A stretch of DNA of 64,000 nt from Nocardioides euryhalodurans (GTDB taxonomy: Bacteria > Actinomycetota > Actinomycetes > Propionibacteriales > Nocardioidaceae), in assembly GCF_004564375.1 (NCBI RefSeq), contig NZ_CP038267.1:1862501-1926500 (forward strand), written 5' to 3'. Below the pieces are notes generated by a model. The model was not told where the DNA came from, did no database searches, and worked only from the letters and a program-made list of their open reading frames with translations. The first letter of the stretch is position 1; every line of letters begins with the position of its first letter. The position numbers and the translations under genes were made by a program. Below are positions 8,222 to 15,851 of the stretch, one piece after another.

Positions 8222-9175
8222 GTGAGCCTCTTCGCGACTGCCCCCCGGCCGGCGTCCGCCGCTGCCCGGACGCGTCGTCGCGCCCGCGCCTCGGAGCCGA
8301 CGGTCTACGACTTCCGCCGCCCGATCCAGCTCTCCCGCGAGCACTCGCGGATCCTGCAGCTCGGGCTGTCCGGGCTGGCCCGCCAGGCCACGACGGTGTT
8401 CACCTCGTCGTTGCGCACGGTGTGCACCGTGCAGCTGCTGTCGATCGCGCAGGAGACCTACGCCGAGTACGTCGACTCGCTCAACGCGCCGACGTACCTG
8501 CTGAAGTTCTCCGCCGAGCCGATGTCCGGCCTGGGTGTCCTCGAGATCCCGCTGCCCGCCATCATGTCGTGCGTCGACCACATGCTGGGCGGCCCGGGCT
8601 CGGCCGTGCAGCCGGTGCGCCCGCTGACCGACATCGAGGGCGGGGTGGTCCGCGGCCTGGTCGAGCGGCTGCTCGGCGAGATGCAGTACAGCCTGGCCGG
8701 TGTCGTCGAGATCGATCCCAAGCTGACCGGCATCGAGTACAGCCCGCAGTTCGCCCAGGTCGCCGGGGCCGCCGACGTGATGGTCGTGGCGACCTTCGAC
8801 CTCCGGATCGGCGACCGGGCCCACCGGATGAGCATCTGCCTGCCGTTCAGCGGCCTGCAGCCCCACCTCGTGAAGGCGGCGGCGCCTGCCCCCGTCTCCG
8901 AGCGCGAGCGTGCCCAGCGCGCCCGCGCCGCCGACCTGGTGCACCGGCAGTTCGAGCAGGTGCCGGTGCAGGTCTCGGTCACCTTCCGCCCGACGCGCCT
9001 GGGCCCGGACAGCCTCGGCGGCCTGGCCGTCGGCGACGTGCTGCGGCTGTCCCACCCGGCGTCGGCCCCCCTGGACGTCACCGTCGACGACACCACCTTC
9101 GCCCACGCGACCCCCGGCACGCAGGGTGCCCGGCTGGCCGCGCTGATCGTGGGCACACCCGAGGAGAAACGATGA
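8222..9175 (+). CDS. fliM: Flagellar motor switch protein FliM
   Basis: FliM forms the C-ring layer that binds phosphorylated CheY and sets rotation direction. In this 317-aa protein, residues about 25-210 are the CheC-like middle domain with YDFRRPIQLSREHSRILQ, TYLLKFSAEPMSGLGVLEI and DIEGGVVRGLVERLL. The C-terminal part is a SpoA-type FliN-like domain. The classical N-terminal CheY-binding peptide (LSQ-EID-LL) is not evident; the first 25 residues are Ala/Arg-rich. The start is GTG with no ribosome binding site, fitting leaderless translation from the promoter just upstream. Confidence 0.95.
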   Translation: MSLFATAPRPASAAARTRRRARASEPTVYDFRRPIQLSREHSRILQLGLSGLARQATTVFTSSLRTVCTVQLLSIAQETYAEYVDSLNAPTYLLKFSAEPMSGLGVLEIPLPAIMSCVDHMLGGPGSAVQPVRPLTDIEGGVVRGLVERLLGEMQYSLAGVVEIDPKLTGIEYSPQFAQVAGAADVMVVATFDLRIGDRAHRMSICLPFSGLQPHLVKAAAPAPVSERERAQRARAADLVHRQFEQVPVQVSVTFRPTRLGPDSLGGLAVGDVLRLSHPASAPLDVTVDDTTFAHATPGTQGARLAALIVGTPEEKR

Positions 9176-9951
9176 CCACCGCCACCACCGGCACCCCCAC
9201 GCAGCTCGTGCTCGCCGCCGCGACGGCGGCCGCCGGCGTGCTCCCCGCGGCCGAGCCCCTGGTCCCCGGCACCCCGGTGCCCGGGACCCCGGACGTCACC
9301 ACCGGCTTCGCCGGCGCGGCCGTGGTCGAGCTCGACGCCCCGGGCGCACCGCGGATCGCGGTCCTGGTCGCTGCCGACCTCGTCGAGGCACTGGCGAGCA
9401 GCCCGCTGGGCGGCCTCGACCTGGCCGCGGCGACGCAGCCCGCCCTGGACGCTGCGGCGGCCGCGCTCGGCACCACCGCCGGCGCCGCCCGTCGTGTCGA
9501 CCTCGGCCTGGTCGTCGGCGACCTCGGCGGCCCGTTCACGGCCGTCCCCCTGTCCGGCTCGACCGTGGCCGCCGCCCTGCTGGTCGGCGACGTCGCGGGC
9601 CAGTCCGACGAGGTGACCGGGCCGGCGACGGCCGCCTTCGACGCGCTCCCGCTCGCGAACCCGACCCCGAACGGCGTGGACCTGACGGCCGGGCTGCCCC
9701 CGACCCGGGGCATCGAGATGCTCCACGGCGTCGACATGGAGGTGACGGTCGTGCTCGGGCGGACCCGGATGACCGTCCGCGACCTGCTCGCGCTCTCCCC
9801 CGGTGCCGTCCTCGAGCTCGACCGCGCTGCCGGCAGTCCGGCTGACCTGCTGGTCAACGGCCGGCTGATCGCCCGCGGCGAGGTCGTCGTGGTCGACGAG
9901 GACTTCGGCCTCCGGGTCACCGAGATCGTCGACGACGCGACCGAGGGCTGA
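9172..9951 (+). CDS. fliN: Flagellar motor switch protein FliN, long form with degenerate N-terminal domain
   Basis: FliN tops the C-ring and binds the export ATPase complex through FliH. The C-terminal SpoA domain (about residues 180-255) is clear: GVDMEVTVVLGRTRMTVRDL, LSPGAVLELDR and LVNGRLIARGEVVVVDEDFGLRV. About 170 Ala-rich residues precede it. Their length and pattern suggest a relic CheC-type domain as in FliY, but I see none of the phosphatase Glu/Asn motifs. The ATG overlaps the fliM stop by 4 bp. Confidence 0.93.
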   Translation: MTTATTGTPTQLVLAAATAAAGVLPAAEPLVPGTPVPGTPDVTTGFAGAAVVELDAPGAPRIAVLVAADLVEALASSPLGGLDLAAATQPALDAAAAALGTTAGAARRVDLGLVVGDLGGPFTAVPLSGSTVAAALLVGDVAGQSDEVTGPATAAFDALPLANPTPNGVDLTAGLPPTRGIEMLHGVDMEVTVVLGRTRMTVRDLLALSPGAVLELDRAAGSPADLLVNGRLIARGEVVVVDEDFGLRVTEIVDDATEG

Positions 9952-9953
9952 CC

Positions 9954-10418
9954 GTGCTCGAGCTGACCGTGCGCGTGATCGCCTCCCTGGCGGTCGTCGT
10001 GGGACTGATGCTGCTGCTGGCCCGGCTGGCCAGCCGCCGGCTCGGAGGGCGACCGGGTGCACCCGTCCAGGTGCTGCACCGCCAGTCGCTCACGCGCGCC
10101 TCCTCGGTCGCCGTCGTCAGCGTCGGCTCGCGGATCCTGGTGCTGGGCACCACCGACCAGCAGGTGCGGCTGCTGACGGAGCTGGACCCCGACGACCTCG
10201 ACGAGCTGCCGGTCGTCACCGGCATGGAGCTGGTCTCCGACGACCCGGCACGGCTCGAGATCGCGCCCCCGCAGGACGCCGCTGCCGTCGTACGCCGGGC
10301 GGGCGCGCACCGTGCGGCTCCCGCGGCACGCGCCGACGACGGCGCCCTGGCCGGCTCGGTCCTCTCGCCCCAGACCTGGCGCCAGGCGCTGGCGGTCGCC
10401 ACCGGCAAGGCGTCGTGA
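9954..10418 (+). CDS. fliO: Flagellar biosynthesis protein FliO
   Basis: FliO is a small membrane protein that stabilises FliP during assembly of the export gate. The 154-aa sequence has one N-terminal membrane helix (about 5-25, VIASLAVVVGLMLLLARLA). A cytoplasmic domain with the family pattern HRQSLTRASSVAVVSVGSRILVLGTTDQ follows. The start is GTG, 2 bp after the fliN stop; the stop overlaps the fliP GTG (GTGA). Context (fliN-fliO-fliP) supports the call. Confidence 0.92.
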   Translation: MLELTVRVIASLAVVVGLMLLLARLASRRLGGRPGAPVQVLHRQSLTRASSVAVVSVGSRILVLGTTDQQVRLLTELDPDDLDELPVVTGMELVSDDPARLEIAPPQDAAAVVRRAGAHRAAPAARADDGALAGSVLSPQTWRQALAVATGKAS

Positions 10419-11278
10419 CCGGCAGGACCCGCCGTGCGCTCCGGGCGCTCGGCCTGCTGCTCGCCGCGCTCGTGGCGTCGCTGGTGCTCCCGACCACCGC
10501 TGCCCAGGCCGAGTCCGCCGCGCCCACGTCCGTCGCCGTCCAGGCGGCACTGCCGCTCAACGACCTGCCCGACGCGCCGGAGGGCCCCCGCGGCCCCGGC
10601 GGTCCCGGCAGCGACGGCCAGGTCACGATCGACCTCGGCGACCTGACCGACAAGCCGAGCACCTCGGTGACGGTGCTCATCGCCCTCACGCTGCTCTCGC
10701 TGCTCCCGGCGATCCTGCTGACCTGCACCAGCTTCACCAAGGTGCTCGTCGTGCTCGGGCTCACGCGCAACGCGCTGGGCCTGCAGGGCATCCCGCCCAA
10801 CCAGGTGCTGGCGGGGCTCGCGCTGTTCCTCAGCCTCTTCATCATGACGCCGGTCCTGGGCGACATGAACGATGCCGGCCTGCAGCCCTACCTCGACGGC
10901 GACAAGTCCTCGGCGGCCGCGTTCGACGACGGCGTGGAGCCGCTGCGCGCCTTCATGCTCGACAACACCGGGGACGAGGAGCTGACCCTGCTGACCAACG
11001 TCGCCGGCCGGGACCTCCCCGACAACCGTGACGAGGTGAGCCTGACGACGCTGGTGCCGGCCTTCGTGCTCACCGAGCTCAAGCAGGCGTTCATCATCGG
11101 CTTCATCATCTTCATCCCCTTCCTGGTCATCGACATCGTGATCAGCGGGGCGCTGATGGCGCTCGGCATGATGATGATGCCGCCCGTCATGGTGTCGCTC
11201 CCCTTCAAGCTGCTGCTCTTCGTGCTGGTCGACGGCTGGGCCCTCGTCATCACGTCCGTCGTCTCGAGCTATCAGTAG
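10415..11278 (+). CDS. fliP: Flagellar export gate protein FliP
   Basis: FliP is the core subunit of the flagellar type III export gate (FliP5-FliQ4-FliR1). The 287-aa protein has an N-terminal signal peptide (RALGLLLAALVASLVLP, cleaved near AQA), then a Gly/Pro-rich linker. The membrane core has TCTSFTKVLVVLGLTRNALG, the PPNQVLAGLALFLSLFIM segment and the C-terminal hydrophobic pair. Length and features match the family. Confidence 0.97.
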   Translation: MTGRTRRALRALGLLLAALVASLVLPTTAAQAESAAPTSVAVQAALPLNDLPDAPEGPRGPGGPGSDGQVTIDLGDLTDKPSTSVTVLIALTLLSLLPAILLTCTSFTKVLVVLGLTRNALGLQGIPPNQVLAGLALFLSLFIMTPVLGDMNDAGLQPYLDGDKSSAAAFDDGVEPLRAFMLDNTGDEELTLLTNVAGRDLPDNRDEVSLTTLVPAFVLTELKQAFIIGFIIFIPFLVIDIVISGALMALGMMMMPPVMVSLPFKLLLFVLVDGWALVITSVVSSYQ

Positions 11279-11286
11279 GTGACCCC

Positions 11287-11556
11287 GTGACCGACACCAC
11301 CGTCATCGCCATCGCCCTCCAGACCATGCTGGTGGCGCTCAAGCTCTCCGCCCCGATCCTGGTCACCTCGCTGGTCATCGGCTTCGCGATCTCGCTGTTC
11401 CAGTCGATGACGCAGATCCAGGAGTTCACCCTGAGCTTCGTGCCCAAGCTCGTGGGCGTGGGCGTCGCGCTGCTGCTGTCGGGCAACTGGATGCTGCACA
11501 CCCTCATCGACTTCACCCAGGACCTCTTCGAGCTCATCCCGACCCTGCTGGCCTGA
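11287..11556 (+). CDS. fliQ: Flagellar export gate protein FliQ
   Basis: FliQ (89 aa) is a two-helix membrane protein of the export gate. Both membrane segments are visible, with the conserved ISLFQSMTQIQEFTLSFVPK between them. The start is GTG, 8 bp after the fliP stop. The length is exactly that of the family. Confidence 0.97.
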   Translation: MTDTTVIAIALQTMLVALKLSAPILVTSLVIGFAISLFQSMTQIQEFTLSFVPKLVGVGVALLLSGNWMLHTLIDFTQDLFELIPTLLA

Positions 11557-11561
11557 GCACG

Positions 11562-12329
11562 ATGACTCTCTCGGTCGCCGGCGAGCCCCTGCTGGCCTAC
11601 CTGCTCGCCTCGGTACGGATCGTGGCCTGGCTGGCGCTGGTCCCCCCGTTCTCGGGGCGCGCGGTCCCGACCACCGTCAAGGTCGTGCTGTCGCTCGGCC
11701 TGGCGCTGGCGGTCGCCCCCTCCCTCGCGGACAGCGGACTGCCGGTCGGCACCCCGCAGCTGCTCCTCGGCGTGGCGCTCCAGGCGGCCGTCGGGGCGGC
11801 CATGGGATTCGTGACCTACCTGCTCTTCGCCGCCGTGGCGACCGCCGGCAGCCTCGTCGACACCTTCGGCGGCTTCGCCTTGGCGCAGGCCTTCGACCCG
11901 CTGTCGATGAACATGAACACCGTCTTCGGCCGCTTCCACCAGATGCTCGCGACCATGCTGCTCTTCGCGACGAGCGGCCACCTGCTCGTGATCGGCGGGC
12001 TGCTGAAGTCCTTCGAGGTGCTGCCCCTCGGGGAGGTCCCGGACGTGTCCGTGGGGCCGGACGTCATGATCACCGCGTTCACGATGTTCTTCATGATCGC
12101 GGTCCAGATCGCGCTGCCCCTCATCGCCGTGCTGTTCGTGGCCGACCTCGGCCTGGCGCTGCTGACCAAGGTCGCGCCCCAGCTCAACGCGATCAACGTC
12201 ATGTTCCCCGCCAAGATCGGGCTGACCCTGCTGCTGCTCGGTCTCTCCTTCCCGGTGCTGCCCGAGGCCATCGAGCGGCTCGTCGACCTCGCCAACCGTG
12301 CCATGTGGGCGCTCGCGGGCGGGGGGTGA
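11562..12329 (+). CDS. fliR: Flagellar export gate protein FliR
   Basis: FliR completes the export gate and contacts FlhB. The 255-aa protein has about six hydrophobic segments spread over its length, with RIVAWLALVPPFSGRAVPT near the N-terminus and the LNAINVMFPAKIGLTLLLL block near the C-terminus, both family hallmarks. It starts 5 bp after the fliQ stop and ends 6 bp before flhB. Confidence 0.97.
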   Translation: MTLSVAGEPLLAYLLASVRIVAWLALVPPFSGRAVPTTVKVVLSLGLALAVAPSLADSGLPVGTPQLLLGVALQAAVGAAMGFVTYLLFAAVATAGSLVDTFGGFALAQAFDPLSMNMNTVFGRFHQMLATMLLFATSGHLLVIGGLLKSFEVLPLGEVPDVSVGPDVMITAFTMFFMIAVQIALPLIAVLFVADLGLALLTKVAPQLNAINVMFPAKIGLTLLLLGLSFPVLPEAIERLVDLANRAMWALAGGG

Positions 12330-12335
12330 GACCCG

Positions 12336-13481
12336 GTGTCGGAGGAGAAGACCGAGAAGCCGACTCCCAAGAAGCGCAAGGAGTCGCGCAAGGAGGGGCA
12401 GGTCCCGCGGACCCAGGAGCTGGGTGGGTGGGCGACCCTGCTCATCGTCGGCATGGTGCTGCCCTCGCTGCTCAGCCGCGAGCTCACCGCCCTGATGGAG
12501 CTGATGGTCAGCTGCTTCACGCTGCCCCCCGACGCCGACGTCGAGGACGCGATGGCCCTGCTCGGCGAGGGCGCAACGCACATCATGGTGACCCTCGTGC
12601 TGCTGGGGTCCGCGGTCATGGTGATCGGGGTCGCCGCCGCCCTCGCGCAGGGTGGGTTCTACCTGGCCACGAAGAGCATGAAGCCCAGCCTCAAGAAGCT
12701 CGATCCCATCAAGGGCGCCAAGCGCGTGTTCGGCCCGCAGGCGCTCTGGGAGGGCGCCAAGATGCTGATCAAGAGCGCGGTGGTCGGGCTGGTGGCGTAC
12801 ACCGCGATGCAGGCGCTGATGCCGCTCATCGGTGGCATGGTGCCGATCCCGGCCGTGCTCGAGGCCGTCAACGACGAGGTGCTGTCGCTGGTGCGGAACG
12901 TGGCGATCGCAGGGCTCGTGATGGCGGCCGCCGACTACGCCATCGTCCGGCGCCGCATCGGCAAGCAGACCCGGATGAGCCACCACGAGATCAAGCAGGA
13001 GCACAAGCAGTCCGAGGGCGACCCGATGCTGAAGGGCGCGATCCGCTCCCGCCAGATGGCGGCCTCGCGCAACCGGATGATGGCCGACGTGCTGACGGCC
13101 GACGTGGTCCTGGTCAATCCCACGCACGTCGCCGTGGCCCTGCGCTACGACGTCGAACGCGGTGCCCCCCGGGTGGTCGCCCGCGGGGCGGGCCTGGTCG
13201 CGCAGCGGATCCGTGAGAGCGCCGGCGAGCACCGGGTCCCGCTCGTGCGCGACGTCCCGCTGGCACGTGCGCTCTACGGCTCCACCACCGTCGGGCAGGA
13301 GATCCCCGCGGAGCTCTACTCCGCCGTGGCGCAGGTGCTCGCCTTCGTGATCACGCGTCGCAACCTCGGCCAGAACGGCGGGGAGCACCGCTCCCCCCGG
13401 ACCGGCCCGGAGCTGCCCGCGCTGGCAGCGGGACGCCGGGTCCGACGAAACCCCTCAGCCCCGGCCGGCTCCGGCCGATAG
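12336..13481 (+). CDS. flhB: Flagellar export switch protein FlhB
   Basis: FlhB controls the switch from hook-type to filament-type export by autocleavage. In this 381-aa protein, four membrane segments (about 30-210) follow the N-terminal EEKTEKPTPKKRKESRKEGQ signature. The self-cleavage motif NPTH is at about residues 261-264. The C-terminus carries an extra Gly/Pro/Arg-rich tail of about 35 residues. The stop codon TAG (13479-13481) lies inside the -10 element of the putative flhA promoter. Confidence 0.96.
   Translation: MSEEKTEKPTPKKRKESRKEGQVPRTQELGGWATLLIVGMVLPSLLSRELTALMELMVSCFTLPPDADVEDAMALLGEGATHIMVTLVLLGSAVMVIGVAAALAQGGFYLATKSMKPSLKKLDPIKGAKRVFGPQALWEGAKMLIKSAVVGLVAYTAMQALMPLIGGMVPIPAVLEAVNDEVLSLVRNVAIAGLVMAAADYAIVRRRIGKQTRMSHHEIKQEHKQSEGDPMLKGAIRSRQMAASRNRMMADVLTADVVLVNPTHVAVALRYDVERGAPRVVARGAGLVAQRIRESAGEHRVPLVRDVPLARALYGSTTVGQEIPAELYSAVAQVLAFVITRRNLGQNGGEHRSPRTGPELPALAAGRRVRRNPSAPAGSGR
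13454..13481 (+). promoter_or_regulatory. FliA/WhiG-type promoter element for flhA, overlapping the end of flhB
   Basis: CTCA at 13454-13457, 16 bases, then GCCGATAG at 13474-13481; the last three bases are the flhB stop codon. The layout equals the fliM element base for base in both boxes. A start point near 13488 would give flhA its own transcript. Coding constraint on the FlhB C-terminus makes this copy notable, because the tail codons must also spell the promoter. Confidence 0.65.
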
Positions 13482-13557
13482 GGACCACGACACCAGGACG
13501 GTGTCGCGTCGGCGCCACGGAGGGCGCGAGCCCTGGCGACCCTCCGAAAGGCTGACG

Positions 13558-15603
13558 TTGGACCCGAAGCGCCTCACCCAGCTGGGCGTCCCGGTCGGCA
13601 TCGTGCTGATCGTCGTGATGCTCGTCGTGCCGCTGCCCGCGATCGTGCTGGACCTGCTCATCGCGCTCAACATCACCGGTGCGCTGCTGATCCTGCTGGT
13701 CGCGATGTTCGTGCACCGTCCGCTGGACTTCGCCGCCTTCCCGGCGGTGATCCTGGTGATGACCCTGTTCCGGCTCGCGCTCAACGTCAGCGCCACCCGG
13801 TTGGTGCTCCTCGACGGGTACGCCGGCAAGGTGATCGACACCTTCGGCCACTTCGTCGTCGGCGGCTCGCTCATCGTCGGCCTGATCGTCTTCGCCATCC
13901 TGCTCGTCATCCAGTTCGTCGTCATCACCAACGGCGCCGGCCGGGTCGCCGAGGTCGGCGCCCGCTTCACCCTCGACGCCATGCCCGGCAAGCAGATGGC
14001 GATCGACGCAGACCTCAACTCGGGCCTGATCGACGAGGACGAGGCCCGCCGCCGCCGGGAGGAGGTGCACGGCGAGGCGGACTTCTACGGCGCGATGGAC
14101 GGTGCCTCGAAGTTCGTCAAGGGCGACGCCATCGCCGCCATCGTCATCACCATCGTGAACCTCATCGGCGGCTTCGCCGTCGGCGTGGCGCAGCGGGGCA
14201 TGTCCTTCGGCGACGCGATCTCCACCTACAGCCTGCTGACCGTCGGGGACGGGCTGGTGTCCCAGATCCCGGCGCTGCTGCTCTCGGTCGCGACCGGCCT
14301 CATCGTCACCCGCTCCACCGGCAAGGCCGACATGGGCACCGACATCCTCCGCCAGATCGGCGGCAACCGGATGCCCCTGCGGATCGCCGGCTTCGCCGCC
14401 CTGGCCCTGTGCCTGATCCCCGGCCTGCCCAAGATCCCGTTCATCCTCACCGGCGGCGTGATGCTGCTGGCCTCCACGCGCGTCCCGGACGAGGCTCCCG
14501 AGCCCGAGCCGGCCGTCAGCGCCACCGAGATCGCCGCCGCCCCCGACTCGCCCGAGCTGCTGGCCGCCGAGATCCAGGTCGACCCGCTGGGCCTCGAGCT
14601 CGCGGCCGACATCATCGACCTCGTCGACGCCGCCAACGGCGGCGACCTCCTCGACCGGGTCAAGGCCCTGCGCCGCAAGGTCGCAGGCGACCTCGGGATC
14701 GTGGTGCCGCCGGTGCGCACCCGCGACAACCTGGACCTGCCGAGCCGGACGTACGCGATCAAGCTCTTCGGCATCGAGGTCGCCCGGGGTGAGGCGCCCC
14801 CCGGGAGCGTGCTGGCGATCGGCGACTTCCTCGGCAGCCTGCCGGGCGAGCCGACCCAGGAGCCGGTCTTCGGGCTCGAGGCCAAGTGGATCCCGGCCGA
14901 GCTGCGGACCCAGGCCGAGCTGAGCGGGGCGACCGTCGTCGACCGGGCCTCCGTCGTCACGACCCACCTGGCCGAGGTCGTCGGCACCCACGCCGCACGG
15001 CTCCTCGGCCGCGAGGACGTGAAGCTGCTGACCGACATGGTCAAGCGCAGCCATCCCGTCGTCGTCGAGGAGCTGACGCCGGTCCACCTCAGCCTCGGCG
15101 AGGTGCAGCGGGTGCTGCAGTCCCTCCTCGACGAGCAGGTCGCGATCCGCGACCTGGTCCGGATCTACGAGGCGCTCTCGCTCAAGGCGCAGGTCACCAA
15201 GGACCTCGACGCCCTCGTGGACGCGGCTCGCGCGGCCCTCGGTCCCGCCATCGTGGCCCCTCACCTCGTGGAGGGGACGGTGCACGTGGTCAGCTTCGAG
15301 CCGACCCTGGAGCAGCGGATGCTCGAGTCGCTGCGCCACGGGGAGCAGGGCGGCATGCTCGCGCTCGACGCGGCGGTCGGCCAGAGCCTCCTGGTCGAGC
15401 TCAGCGAGCTCACCACCGACGCCGAGAACCGGGACGTACGGCCGGTGCTGGTCTGTGCGCCCCAGCTCCGCTCCGCCGTACGACGTCTGGTCGCTCCCGG
15501 CCTGCCGACGCTGTCGGTGCTCTCCTACACCGAGATGGTGGGGGCCCGGCAGGTGCGCTCGGTCGGGGTCGTCAGCGGTGACCGGCTCGCGGTGACGGCA
15601 TGA
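13558..15603 (+). CDS. flhA: Flagellar export gate protein FlhA
   Basis: FlhA forms the nonameric export gate ring that docks chaperone-substrate complexes and uses the proton gradient. The N-terminal half has about eight membrane segments, starting GVPVGIVLIVVMLVVPLPA, with the FHIPEP-type block ARFTLDAMPGKQMAIDADLN and the RRREEVHGEADFYGAMDGA loop. The C-terminal half (from about residue 325) is the cytoplasmic docking domain. The TTG at 13558, with GAAAGG at 13546-13551, gives 681 aa and fits family N-termini; an in-frame GTG at 13501 would add 19 residues. Confidence 0.95.
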   Translation: MDPKRLTQLGVPVGIVLIVVMLVVPLPAIVLDLLIALNITGALLILLVAMFVHRPLDFAAFPAVILVMTLFRLALNVSATRLVLLDGYAGKVIDTFGHFVVGGSLIVGLIVFAILLVIQFVVITNGAGRVAEVGARFTLDAMPGKQMAIDADLNSGLIDEDEARRRREEVHGEADFYGAMDGASKFVKGDAIAAIVITIVNLIGGFAVGVAQRGMSFGDAISTYSLLTVGDGLVSQIPALLLSVATGLIVTRSTGKADMGTDILRQIGGNRMPLRIAGFAALALCLIPGLPKIPFILTGGVMLLASTRVPDEAPEPEPAVSATEIAAAPDSPELLAAEIQVDPLGLELAADIIDLVDAANGGDLLDRVKALRRKVAGDLGIVVPPVRTRDNLDLPSRTYAIKLFGIEVARGEAPPGSVLAIGDFLGSLPGEPTQEPVFGLEAKWIPAELRTQAELSGATVVDRASVVTTHLAEVVGTHAARLLGREDVKLLTDMVKRSHPVVVEELTPVHLSLGEVQRVLQSLLDEQVAIRDLVRIYEALSLKAQVTKDLDALVDAARAALGPAIVAPHLVEGTVHVVSFEPTLEQRMLESLRHGEQGGMLALDAAVGQSLLVELSELTTDAENRDVRPVLVCAPQLRSAVRRLVAPGLPTLSVLSYTEMVGARQVRSVGVVSGDRLAVTA

Positions 15604-15851
15604 TCCCGCTGTCGGGGTGGGTGCTGCTGGCCGGCGCCGTGCTCGCCTCGCCGGCGCTGTGGTCGACGCTGGTCGCCGGGACCATGCCGCTCGACGTGGC
15701 CCTCACGCGCTACCTCGTGGCGACCGGTGGCTGCTGGGTGGCCCTCTCCCTCGTCGCGGACCTGGTCTGGCCGACCCCGGCCGGTGGCCACGACGACGAG
15801 GGCGCGGTCGCGTCGACGACCGAGGCCACGGAACCGGCCGCCGATCACTGA
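15600..15851 (+). CDS. Small membrane protein at the end of the flagellar operon, unknown function
   Basis: This 83-aa protein has two hydrophobic segments (about 6-28 and 40-58) and an acidic C-terminal tail. It is not a family I can name. The ATG overlaps the flhA stop by 4 bp, so it is co-translated with flhA, and it ends the flagellar block. The last 7 bp overlap the convergent histidine kinase gene. A role in flagellar assembly is suggested only by position. Confidence 0.7.
   Translation: MIPLSGWVLLAGAVLASPALWSTLVAGTMPLDVALTRYLVATGGCWVALSLVADLVWPTPAGGHDDEGAVASTTEATEPAADH

Noticed and set aside
11250..15339. Long minus-strand frames opposite flhB and flhA.
   Set aside because: His/Gln/Asp/Arg-rich complement of flagellar genes; no motif.
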